Below are positions 1 to 6,341 of a DNA stretch of 15,611 bases, piece by piece. Location of the stretch: positions 1 through 15,611 of the forward strand of contig CAZXDS010000067.1 of the NCBI GenBank assembly GCA_964639525.1, written 5' to 3'. The position numbers and the translations under genes were made by a program. This stretch comes from CAZXDS01 sp964639525 (GTDB lineage Bacteria > Bacteroidota > Ignavibacteria > Ignavibacteriales > Melioribacteraceae). The notes under the pieces are model-generated. The model was not told the origin of the DNA, ran no database searches, and was given only the letters and a program-made list of their open reading frames with translations. The first letter of the stretch is position 1, and each line of letters opens with the position of its first letter.

Positions 1-45
1 TCATCCTTGTACTGATAAAAGTAATATTTCAAACATTATATTTTA

Positions 46-600
46 CTAAAAATATGTAATCAAAAAAATTATTGGAATGACAATTCCAAGTATAGTTAAA
101 TATTTCCCTCTTCCTGTAATTCCCTTTTTCCCTTTTATCATGAATAAACCTGTAAAAGCAAGAAATATCAGCATAACAGCAAAAACATCTGCAACATATG
201 TCCAAAGCAGTTTTGGAGCATTTAGATGCAGAAAATTTGCTTCTCGCAAAACAGATCTGCTTTTTACAGTCTCAATTGTAGCAAAACCATTTTCTAAATC
301 CGCCGCAATTGATTTGCCTTCAAAAAAGATATCAACTTTTAATTGTCCAGATCTAAAGTAACTAATTACAGAATCATTTTCATTTAATGTACTTGTTACT
401 AAAGCAACAAGTTGTGAAGTTGACATTAATGAATCTTGATTTACTTTAATGCTGACTTTATTTCTTTCGATAAGATAATTAGGGTTCCAATCACTTGCAT
501 GATTTACAGCAATGCCTGAAACAGCATAAACGATTGTAAGCCCGAATGCTATATATCCGAAATCTCTATGTATAATACGAATTACTTTACGCCATTTCAT
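46..600 (-). CDS. PepSY-associated transmembrane helix protein (COG3295-like)
   Basis: A small inner-membrane protein of 184 residues. The first transmembrane segment holds the family-type stretch HRDFGYIAFGL followed by SGIAVNHASDWNPNY. A soluble, PepSY-like periplasmic section of about 80 residues follows. Two more hydrophobic helices lie near the C-terminus, separated by a basic loop rich in Lys and Gly. I chose the ATG at 600 because the family normally begins at MKWRK..IHRDFGY. An upstream GTG at 669 would add 23 hydrophobic residues and has no ribosome-binding site. Members are uncharacterised; conserved histidines in the membrane helices make a redox or haem role possible, but that is inference. 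It follows the DUF4920 gene after 113 bases and may be co-transcribed. Family sure, function unknown. Confidence 0.8.
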   Translation of the reverse strand: MKWRKVIRIIHRDFGYIAFGLTIVYAVSGIAVNHASDWNPNYLIERNKVSIKVNQDSLMSTSQLVALVTSTLNENDSVISYFRSGQLKVDIFFEGKSIAADLENGFATIETVKSRSVLREANFLHLNAPKLLWTYVADVFAVMLIFLAFTGLFMIKGKKGITGRGKYLTILGIVIPIIFLITYF

Positions 601-713
601 TATTATTACCCAATAAAAAAGCTGAAACAATAGAATAATGTTTATGTTTAAAAAATATTTTTTAAGCACAATTTTATTTTTGTAACAGCCTTATAATTTA
701 AAACTTAACCACA

Positions 714-1208
714 TTAATTTATAATAGCGCCAATCCCTTTTACCATAAATCGTTTAGTCGTTTTTTCTTTTTTACTCATTGCCGCTTTATCTTTGTCGCA
801 ATTTTCCTTTTTAACTTTACTATCATTGCATTCTTTTTTTGTACCGCCTTCACCAGCACATGCATCTTCCTTAACAACTACAGAAAATACTTTCCCTTCA
901 ACCAATGCAGTTTTCCCTTTTGCTTCCATAGGAAAAACAATTTCGCCGTCGTTTACTTTTACAATAATAGTCTGCTGCTCTTTATCGCTTGCAAGTTCAA
1001 TCCAGCAACCTGCTTTTTCACACACATTAACAACAGTTCCTTTTATAAGAACATTTTGTCCTTCATATTTTTCAGGTGAGGCAAGTATTGTGGAGATATT
1101 AATTGCCTTTTTCAATGAAATATCTTTTCCGTATTTTTTACCGCCTTCAGCATAAATGAACGATACAAATAAACCAAAAGTTAATAATGCAACCAAAATC
1201 TTTCTCAT
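714..1208 (-). CDS. Secreted DUF4920 family protein
   Basis: A 164-residue exported protein. Residues 1-20 form a signal peptide (basic start, hydrophobic core, likely cleavage after FIYA). Residues 35-110 match DUF4920: a small beta-barrel-like domain with GQNVLIKGTVVNVCEKAGCW and a second ALVEGKV strand. Two cysteines (63 and 68) sit in the VCEKAGCW motif. Residues 115-150 form an unusual Lys/Glu/Cys-rich insert with Cys117, Cys127 and Cys137, before the final strand TKRFMVKGIGAI. Family function is unknown; the clustered cysteines hint at metal or redox chemistry outside the cytoplasm, which is inference. The start is supported by a CGGAG ribosome-binding site 5 bases upstream of the ATG. 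Confidence 0.8.
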   Translation of the reverse strand: MRKILVALLTFGLFVSFIYAEGGKKYGKDISLKKAINISTILASPEKYEGQNVLIKGTVVNVCEKAGCWIELASDKEQQTIIVKVNDGEIVFPMEAKGKTALVEGKVFSVVVKEDACAGEGGTKKECNDSKVKKENCDKDKAAMSKKEKTTKRFMVKGIGAIIN

Positions 1209-1213
1209 TTTTT

Positions 1214-1218
1214 CTCCG
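1214..1218 (-). promoter_or_regulatory. Ribosome-binding site of the DUF4920 gene
   Basis: On the minus strand CGGAG lies 5 bases before the ATG at 1208, a usable Shine-Dalgarno sequence that fixes this start. Confidence 0.55.
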
Positions 1219-1227
1219 CTTATTTAA

Positions 1228-1257
1228 TAAATAATTATTTTAAAATATAATTATTTA
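1228..1257. repeat. Perfect 11-bp inverted repeat upstream of the DUF4920 gene
   Basis: TAAATAATTAT (1228-1238) is exactly mirrored by ATAATTATTTA (1247-1257) around an 8-base centre. It lies 20-49 bases upstream of the DUF4920 start, where an operator or promoter could be. The surroundings are very AT-rich, so chance is a real alternative. No other feature is visible in the 134-base gap 1209-1342. Confidence 0.35.
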
Positions 1258-1342
1258 ACAAATAGCAATCAATATTATTATTTATATTTTTACAGATTTA
1301 ACCGAAAATGCAGTAAAGGGAGAAAATGATATAGGAAATTGA

Positions 1343-2047
1343 CTAACTCAAAATTAATGATAATTGAGATGCAAAAGTAATAATTGATGTTTCCGAACGA
1401 AGTCTATTCTCCGCCAATTTTAATTTGGTGGAATTCTCAAATTGGTCAAACTCTTTTTTCGTAAAACCGCCTTCAGGTCCAAAAACAAAATACGTATCTG
1501 TTGTTATGTTTTTCCAACGGCTTAATTTATTTTGACTGTTTTGATCGAAGATAACAATATTTTTGTCTTTTAACTCAGTTAGTTTTTCAATGAATACTAA
1601 TTTTGGTTCAAAACTTCTCAGTGATTGCTTCATTGCTGCAACAGCAATCTTTTGCCATCTTTCCAATTTGGGATTTTTAGGAAAACTCCTTTCCGCTTTG
1701 TAAAAAATAATATTTGTAATTCCGAGTTCCACACTTTTTTCAACAGCAAATTCAAGTCTGTCAAAATTTTTTATTATTGGAATACAAACAAATATATTTT
1801 TAAACTTGTTTATGTATTTAATTTCTGTTTTAATATTTGTAGTAACATATTCTTTGCCAACTTTTGAAATTACTACTTTATAAATACTTCCTTTACCGTT
1901 TGTGATATAAATTTCATCGCCAATAGAATGCCTCATCACTTTGTTAATATGCCGGGCTTCTTCTTTAAGTATAATAATAGACTTATTATCATTACTAAAA
2001 GCTGTACTGTAATAAAGCTCAATATCAGAAAGAAAATTTTGTTCCAA
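1343..2047 (-). CDS. rsmE: 16S rRNA (uracil-1498-N3)-methyltransferase RsmE
   Basis: RsmE methylates N3 of U1498 of 16S rRNA in the small subunit, using S-adenosylmethionine. An N-terminal PUA-like part (EEARHINKVMRHSIGDEI, then TNGKGSIY) is followed by the SPOUT knot: RLEFAVEKSVELGI, then FVFGPEGGFTKKEF, and the terminal ENRLRSETS, the knot loop expected of this family. Start choice: the frame stays open to an ATG at 2101, but the family's N-terminus aligns just before ELYYSTAF. A TTG at 2047 gives 234 residues, a normal length, and has GGGGAG 7 bases upstream, while ATGs at 2101, 2083 and 2074 add unmatched residues. I prefer TTG, with moderate certainty. It overlaps the end of the BamA-like gene by 23 bases, so the two are translationally linked. 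Confidence 0.88.
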   Translation of the reverse strand: MEQNFLSDIELYYSTAFSNDNKSIIILKEEARHINKVMRHSIGDEIYITNGKGSIYKVVISKVGKEYVTTNIKTEIKYINKFKNIFVCIPIIKNFDRLEFAVEKSVELGITNIIFYKAERSFPKNPKLERWQKIAVAAMKQSLRSFEPKLVFIEKLTELKDKNIVIFDQNSQNKLSRWKNITTDTYFVFGPEGGFTKKEFDQFENSTKLKLAENRLRSETSIITFASQLSLILS

Positions 2048-3401
2048 AAAGAAACTCCCCTTTTCCAAATTCATTAAACGCATATTCAAATCTAAAAGCA
2101 TTATAAGGTAAAAACAAAATTGTTAACCCAATTCCGTATCCCGAATCAAATTTACTTATCATAATCTTTTCACCATTATCATATGTTACTCCCGTATCTC
2201 CAAAAACAGACAACCGAATTGAAATTAGATATGATGTTAAACTTTGCGGCAATAACGGTAATTTTAGGTTTAGACCAAATTCTTTTACCAAGGGATAACT
2301 CAGTTCCAACGATCCTATTAGCGAGTTATTCCCTTCTCGTTCATCATTTTTATGTCCGCGAATAAATTCTCGAAATCCCAAATATGGATCATCATAAAAA
2401 GGTTTATTGTCCCCGAATATTTTTCTGTACGCGATTCGCCACTTTGTAGTTAAATTATCAATAAATATTTTTCTGTATTCCCTAAAATCAAGCCCTGTTA
2501 CAAAATATGAAATATTCTGAGAACCAAATCCCTTGTGCGTAATAAATGCAGAAGCGAATAAGCCCTCTTCAGGAAACTGCTTCAAGTCTCTTGTATCATG
2601 CTTGAAAGATAATGTTAACGATGGAACTTTATCAAAATCACTTCCGCTTGCAGTGATTCCATTTTGTGCAATTGGAGATTTAACATAATCATATCCAAGC
2701 CGAAAAGAAATAATATTATACGGATTTAACCTGAAACCAAGACCTGCATAAACATTAAAGACTTTATAATCAAAATCTGCTCCTGCAATTGTTTCGGCAA
2801 TTTGACTTTTATTGTTTAAAGTTTGTTTTGCAATGCCGGCAATAAAACTAATTTCTGTATTTGAAATTAGAACCGGATTGCTGTAGAAAAGTCCATAACT
2901 CGGATTATAACCGAGAGAAAAGAATGCTCTAATAGATTCATTTCGCCCTCTAAAATTTCTCCAATTTAATATAACCCCATATTTTGAGCGACTAATATCA
3001 TTACTTTGAACATTGAAAAAAGGAATTGGGAAAATATACCACCCTTCTTTCACATTAATATTAAGCACATTTCTTCCATCCACATTTAATAAATTAAACC
3101 TTACTGAAAAAAAGAGGCGGAGACTCATAACACGAGCTCTATTATAGTCAAGAGATTTTTTGTTTACTGAATCTCCAACAGAAAAATTTAACTCTCTAAG
3201 TATTACAAATTCTTCAGTTACTTTAGCACCGGTTATTGTGATTGAATCTATCAGTACTTTTACATCATTTCCTAATGTAATTGGTTCTGATTTTTGCGCA
3301 TAAATATTAACATCTAGAACTAAAACAATTGCTATTATAGACAATGCTGATTTAACAATCCGGATTAAATTTATATTATTTATATTTTGATTATTTATCA
3401 T
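2025..3401 (-). CDS. BamA/TamA-like outer-membrane protein (one POTRA plus Omp85 barrel)
   Basis: A 458-residue Omp85-superfamily protein. Residues 1-35 are a signal peptide with a long hydrophobic core, likely cut after NIYA. Residues about 48-118 form a single POTRA domain (VLIDSITITGAKVTEEFVIL, then ILNINVKEGWY). Residues about 140-458 form the beta-barrel, with the surface-antigen signatures KHDTRDLKQFPEEG (267-280) and FIRGHKNDEREGNN (346-359) and a C-terminal Phe typical of assembled outer-membrane strands. With one POTRA it is not the main BamA, which has about five; these short paralogues have unknown substrates and could take part in assembly or secretion of surface proteins. It is the first gene of a pair with rsmE. 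The R-M insertion ends shortly upstream, so its original upstream neighbour was probably the CoA-binding gene. Confidence 0.85.
   Translation of the reverse strand: MINNQNINNINLIRIVKSALSIIAIVLVLDVNIYAQKSEPITLGNDVKVLIDSITITGAKVTEEFVILRELNFSVGDSVNKKSLDYNRARVMSLRLFFSVRFNLLNVDGRNVLNINVKEGWYIFPIPFFNVQSNDISRSKYGVILNWRNFRGRNESIRAFFSLGYNPSYGLFYSNPVLISNTEISFIAGIAKQTLNNKSQIAETIAGADFDYKVFNVYAGLGFRLNPYNIISFRLGYDYVKSPIAQNGITASGSDFDKVPSLTLSFKHDTRDLKQFPEEGLFASAFITHKGFGSQNISYFVTGLDFREYRKIFIDNLTTKWRIAYRKIFGDNKPFYDDPYLGFREFIRGHKNDEREGNNSLIGSLELSYPLVKEFGLNLKLPLLPQSLTSYLISIRLSVFGDTGVTYDNGEKIMISKFDSGYGIGLTILFLPYNAFRFEYAFNEFGKGEFLFGTKFSF
2055..2060 (-). promoter_or_regulatory. Internal ribosome-binding site for rsmE
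   Basis: GGGGAG on the minus strand, inside the last codons of the BamA-like gene, is 7 bases before a TTG at 2047. It decides in favour of the short rsmE start over the ATGs further upstream. Confidence 0.45.
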
Positions 3402-3463
3402 TTATCAATAGTTAATTTGAGAATAGCAATATTTACTAAAGTGTATCGAATAATTCTTATTGA

Positions 3464-3535
3464 TAAATTCAACCGAAACAATTCCAATATTCAACTTTAA
3501 TACAGTAATCCTGAACGCAGTGAATCCATTTTCTT
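3464..3535. repeat. Left copy of 72-bp direct repeat: remnant of the CoA-binding gene 3' end
   Basis: This stretch duplicates 5937-6009. The first 58 bases (3464-3521) are identical to 5937-5994; the rest differs by one substitution (G for A at 3522) and one missing T, then matches through CCATTTTCTT. It corresponds to the last 21 codons, stop codon and 5 bases beyond of the CoA-binding gene, but has no upstream part of that gene, and the missing T breaks the frame. It is therefore a non-functional duplicate. It marks the downstream edge of the inserted R-M segment. The rest of the gap 3402-3586 shows no gene. Confidence 0.93.
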
Positions 3536-3586
3536 AAAAAATTCATCATTACTAAGAGCTTTATTGTACAGTATCTTTATCTATAG

Positions 3587-4501
3587 TCAGTCAAATATCT
3601 CATTAAATATTTCATTAATTCTACTATCTGATTTTTCATCATTAATTTCCTTGTGTGGAATTTCAAGGTTTTCTAAAACAGTTCCAAATCTTTTGTAACC
3701 GTTTTTGTCTCGAAGTTCAATCCATTCAACATTTAATTTGTCTAATTGTGCTTTATTCTGGTCTGAAAGTTTATCGGCAACAAAAACGCTACTGTCTCGT
3801 GCAATAACGGCATCTGCACTCTCAGGATTACCTTTACCCATTAATTTAACTTCACATTTAAATTGTTCATTATCTTTTTTTAAGAAGAAATCAACTTCTC
3901 TATTAATTTCCCCTTTTTTAATTCTTTTTGCCCTTGGTTTGATGGAATAGTTTTCATTTGGAACACTATACAATTTACAAAGCGTTAACATTAAAGGTCC
4001 TTCTGTTTGTTTTCCTGCCGTGCTCCATAAACCTCCACGTAATGCTGCTCTTTTTACTGCCAGTGTATTAATCACAATTAAACTTTCGTTGATATCCAAT
4101 TCTACACTTACTTTGTTAAATTTTATCTGCAATGAAAGATTTAAATCTTCCACTTTTGTTAAGTCCTCAATGGCTTGATACAAAGTATTATAGTGTTCGT
4201 ATGATGCTTCAATTACTATTGCACGACTTCCGGTATTATACATATTTGTAATAGTTTTTCTATTAAGACCTGAATTTATTGCAATTTCATCGGTTGGAAG
4301 TTTCAGACTCAACATTTCTACTTTATACCAATCCGAATCAATATTTTTACTGTTTAATTTAGCTTCAGCAACTCTTTTGAAAAAATCAATTGCAAATTGA
4401 AGAAATTGGGCATTTATTAAAGTTACAATTTCAATTCTATAATCTTCGCCCTTAAGAAGTTTCTTAATTATACTTTTCGTTACTTGTTCCGTTAAGGTCA
4501 T
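3587..4501 (-). CDS. CfrBI-family type II restriction endonuclease
   Basis: A 304-residue cytoplasmic endonuclease that should cut unmodified DNA at the site protected by the methyltransferase encoded just upstream. The sequence resembles the RE_CfrBI family throughout: an N-terminal helical part (LIDAQFLQ-like segment at 28-41), a helix-turn-helix-looking stretch (DEIAINSGLNRKTITNMYNT, 71-90), the conserved VKRAALRGGLWSTAGKQ (149-165), and the nuclease core. The core has REVDFFLKK (201-209) and FKCEVKLMGKGNPESADA (214-231), giving Asp204 and Glu217-x-Lys219 as a PD-(D/E)xK site. CfrBI itself cuts CCWWGG; whether this enzyme shares that specificity cannot be read here. The gene's ATG overlaps the methyltransferase stop as ATGA, so methylation is translated first. 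The family is recalled, not searched. Confidence 0.75.
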   Translation of the reverse strand: MTLTEQVTKSIIKKLLKGEDYRIEIVTLINAQFLQFAIDFFKRVAEAKLNSKNIDSDWYKVEMLSLKLPTDEIAINSGLNRKTITNMYNTGSRAIVIEASYEHYNTLYQAIEDLTKVEDLNLSLQIKFNKVSVELDINESLIVINTLAVKRAALRGGLWSTAGKQTEGPLMLTLCKLYSVPNENYSIKPRAKRIKKGEINREVDFFLKKDNEQFKCEVKLMGKGNPESADAVIARDSSVFVADKLSDQNKAQLDKLNVEWIELRDKNGYKRFGTVLENLEIPHKEINDEKSDSRINEIFNEIFD

Positions 4502-5883
4502 TTTACAATCCTTTTGAATTCATTTAATTCCAAAAATTTTGTTTTTCTTTCCTCAAAAAAATTAACATATTCTTTTTGCAAAAATGATTTCATATACTCA
4601 AAATATTTGGGCTCTTTTTCTGTTAAAAAGAAATATCTTTGTAATGATTTGGCAGTTCTTCCAAAAGTTCCGCTACCACCGAACGGATCAAAGACTAAAT
4701 CACCTTGAAAAGAATAATATTCAACTACCCGTTTACATAATTCGACAGGGAATACTGCAGAGTGAACTTTATCAAATTTCGGATCGATTTTCCAAACATT
4801 TGATGTTTCATATCCATCTTTAACTTTACTTTCATTTACAGTGTTCAAATCGTATTGTCTAATATTCCAATCAATAAGTTTATCAGTTTGCTTTCGATAA
4901 ACCATTAAATACTCAGTTCTTGCATTCGGTTTGTATGCTAAAGGCTTTCTATGTTGAAGAAAACCTGCATTTCTGTTTTTTACACTTGCTTCTGATTTTT
5001 CCCAAATTATATCATCAATAAATTCCCAGCCCATCTCTACTAAAAAATGATGTATATCAAAAGGTATGGGATATCGTTTAGAAGAATATTGTCGACTAAC
5101 TCTGGGAATAATTACCGGTGAAGTATTTACAATTAAAAATCGCCCTTCTTTTGTTTTATCATAAGTTAATTTAAAAACCTCTTCCAAAAATTTTAAATAC
5201 GCTTTATAACTCGGATAAATAGAATAATCTCTTGCATTATAATAAGGCGGTGATGTAAAAGTAAGATGAAAACTTTCATCAGGAATGACTGATAAAATAT
5301 CTCTTACGTCCCCCAGTACTACTGTGTTTTTCAAATAATCATAAGATTGCGGATGTTTTAATTTATCTTTTGAATTATTTTTTAGGGCAAAATATTCTTT
5401 ATTTATTACGGATTGAATCATTTCGTTTTCGTGTGTATTAAGTTCTTTGAGTTTACTGTCAATTTCAGTGTTCCCCTTGAAAACAAGTAAACCTCTCATT
5501 GCCTGGCTAACAATTTTGGGATCAAGATCATTTAGCATTTCAAATAGAACAGGCAAAGCTTTTTTACTCCTCATTCTTCCTATTGCTGAAACAGCTTCTC
5601 TTCTAACATCAGTAGATTCGTCATTCTTTGCAATGTGGAATAGTACGGAAATGTTTGCATCGTTTTTTACTTTACCAATAGTTTTTACAGCGTTTAATCT
5701 AATTTTCTTATTATCGCTTGTTAATAATTCGTGAACCCAACTATCATCGAAATCATTAGGGAGATAACCAAGATTTTCAAGAAGAAATAATATGCTTTTG
5801 TCATCCTTTTTAGATTTAACAAAGGCTTTTATATTTCCATTTCCATTTGCTTTTATTTCGGATATAAATTCCTTTGTTAACAT
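4498..5883 (-). CDS. HEAT-repeat DNA methyltransferase (beta class, TSPPY), R-M modification enzyme
   Basis: A 461-residue S-adenosylmethionine-dependent DNA methyltransferase. Residues about 47-138 are three HEAT-like helical repeats (for example VRREAVSAIGRMRSKKALPV, 93-112). The catalytic domain spans about 180-440 in beta-class order: catalytic motif IV TSPPYYNARDY at 210-220 first, then the cofactor motif DPFGGSGTFGR at 399-409. TSPPY is typical of N4-cytosine enzymes, although N6-adenine beta enzymes can carry related motifs. It precedes the CfrBI-type endonuclease with ATGA overlap and should protect the host from it; CfrBI's own partner is an N4-cytosine enzyme. The HEAT part is an addition to the usual small methyltransferase. 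An AGAGGA ribosome-binding site lies 5 bases upstream of the ATG, next to a small palindrome. Confidence 0.9.
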   Translation of the reverse strand: MLTKEFISEIKANGNGNIKAFVKSKKDDKSILFLLENLGYLPNDFDDSWVHELLTSDNKKIRLNAVKTIGKVKNDANISVLFHIAKNDESTDVRREAVSAIGRMRSKKALPVLFEMLNDLDPKIVSQAMRGLLVFKGNTEIDSKLKELNTHENEMIQSVINKEYFALKNNSKDKLKHPQSYDYLKNTVVLGDVRDILSVIPDESFHLTFTSPPYYNARDYSIYPSYKAYLKFLEEVFKLTYDKTKEGRFLIVNTSPVIIPRVSRQYSSKRYPIPFDIHHFLVEMGWEFIDDIIWEKSEASVKNRNAGFLQHRKPLAYKPNARTEYLMVYRKQTDKLIDWNIRQYDLNTVNESKVKDGYETSNVWKIDPKFDKVHSAVFPVELCKRVVEYYSFQGDLVFDPFGGSGTFGRTAKSLQRYFFLTEKEPKYFEYMKSFLQKEYVNFFEERKTKFLELNEFKRIVK

Positions 5884-5888
5884 TGTGT

Positions 5889-5894
5889 TCCTCT
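5889..5894 (-). promoter_or_regulatory. Ribosome-binding site of the methyltransferase gene
   Basis: AGAGGA on the minus strand, 5 bases before the ATG at 5883. Its 5' edge overlaps the arm of the palindrome at 5893-5908, so a hairpin there could limit access. Confidence 0.6.
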
Positions 5895-5908
5895 ATTTCA
5901 CAAAATAG
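5893..5908. promoter_or_regulatory. Palindrome (possible operator or hairpin) before the methyltransferase gene
   Basis: On the minus strand CTATTTTGTGAAATAG has 6-bp perfect arms around TGTG, 10 to 25 bases upstream of the methyltransferase ATG. It is placed where a repressor (including the methyltransferase itself) could bind, or where a weak RNA hairpin could mask the ribosome-binding site. No controller-protein gene is present in the module. A regulatory role is inferred from position only. Confidence 0.35.
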
Positions 5909-5936
5909 GTTTTTTAATTTAAATATTTTTTGTCAT

Positions 5937-6009
5937 TAAATTCAACCGAAACAATTCCAATATTCAACTTTAATACAGTAATCCTGAACGCAGTAAATTC
6001 CATTTTCTT
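5937..6009. repeat. Right copy of the direct repeat: intact 3' end of the CoA-binding gene
   Basis: This 73-bp copy contains the functional last 21 codons, the TGA stop and 5 bases downstream of the CoA-binding gene. It pairs with 3464-3535, across the R-M genes. It keeps the full reading frame, so it is taken as the functional copy and the left one as the displaced duplicate. Confidence 0.93.
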
Positions 6010-6337
6010 CGGCAATATTTATTGCTTTACTATTTTTAATGCCTAATTGCAGCCATAAATATTTTGGTGCAATTTTAATAATGTCGGATATTAATTCAGG
6101 AACATCTTCCGATTTGCGAAATACATTAACAAGATCAACATCAAAAGGAATTTCCGTTAAACTTGAGTAAACTTCCATTCCTTCAATATCCGGAGTTGCC
6201 GGATTTACACCGACAACTCTGTAATTTTTAGATTGTAAAAAAGCCGCAATATCTCTGCTTGTCCTGTACGGATTGTGCGAAATGCCAACAACCGCAATTG
6301 TTTTAACTTCTTTTAATATTTTGCAAAAATCACTCAT
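5942..6337 (-). CDS. CoA-binding Rossmann-fold protein (YccU-like)
   Basis: A 131-residue stand-alone CoA_binding_2 domain, related to the CoA-binding part of succinyl-CoA synthetase alpha. The nucleotide loop is VVGISHNPYRTSRDIAAFL (16-34), followed by YRVVGVNPATPDIEGMEVY, VDLVNVFRKSEDVPE and the WLQLGIKNSKA segment (95-104); the end has the family-type Cys and IKVEY. The family's physiological role is not settled; CoA binding and metabolic sensing are proposals. It starts 4 bases after the gcvP stop, so it is almost certainly co-transcribed with gcvP. Its last 21 codons are duplicated beyond the downstream R-M genes, and the gene remains intact. Length is normal for the family. Confidence 0.9.
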   Translation of the reverse strand: MSDFCKILKEVKTIAVVGISHNPYRTSRDIAAFLQSKNYRVVGVNPATPDIEGMEVYSSLTEIPFDVDLVNVFRKSEDVPELISDIIKIAPKYLWLQLGIKNSKAINIAEENGIYCVQDYCIKVEYWNCFG

Positions 6338-6341
6338 TATT

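Larger units (their letters stand above)
3536..5936. mobile_element. Inserted type II R-M module bounded by long target duplication
   Basis: The segment between the two direct-repeat copies is about 2.4 kb. It holds only the methyltransferase and endonuclease genes, with short flanks (51 bases after the endonuclease, 53 before the methyltransferase). No transposase, integrase, inverted ends or tRNA is present. The repeat includes the 3' end of the gene invaded on the right, so the gene stays intact. This matches the insertion-with-long-target-duplication pattern reported for R-M genes in comparisons of related bacterial genomes. That repeat and boundary are directly visible; the direction of events (gain rather than duplication by another route) is inferred. 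Confidence 0.75.

Noticed and set aside
1..45. Start of a further minus-strand gene (CAT at 2-4)
   Set aside because: An ATG with AAGG directly adjacent is visible, but only one base of coding sequence follows within the window, so nothing can be said.
601..669. Longer PepSY protein starting from GTG at 669
   Set aside because: No ribosome-binding site and 23 extra residues outside the family's normal start; the ATG at 600 fits better.
3536..5936. IS-type transposition or integrase-mediated insertion of the R-M genes
   Set aside because: No recombinase gene, no inverted ends and no tRNA target; the duplication is far longer than usual transposon target duplications.
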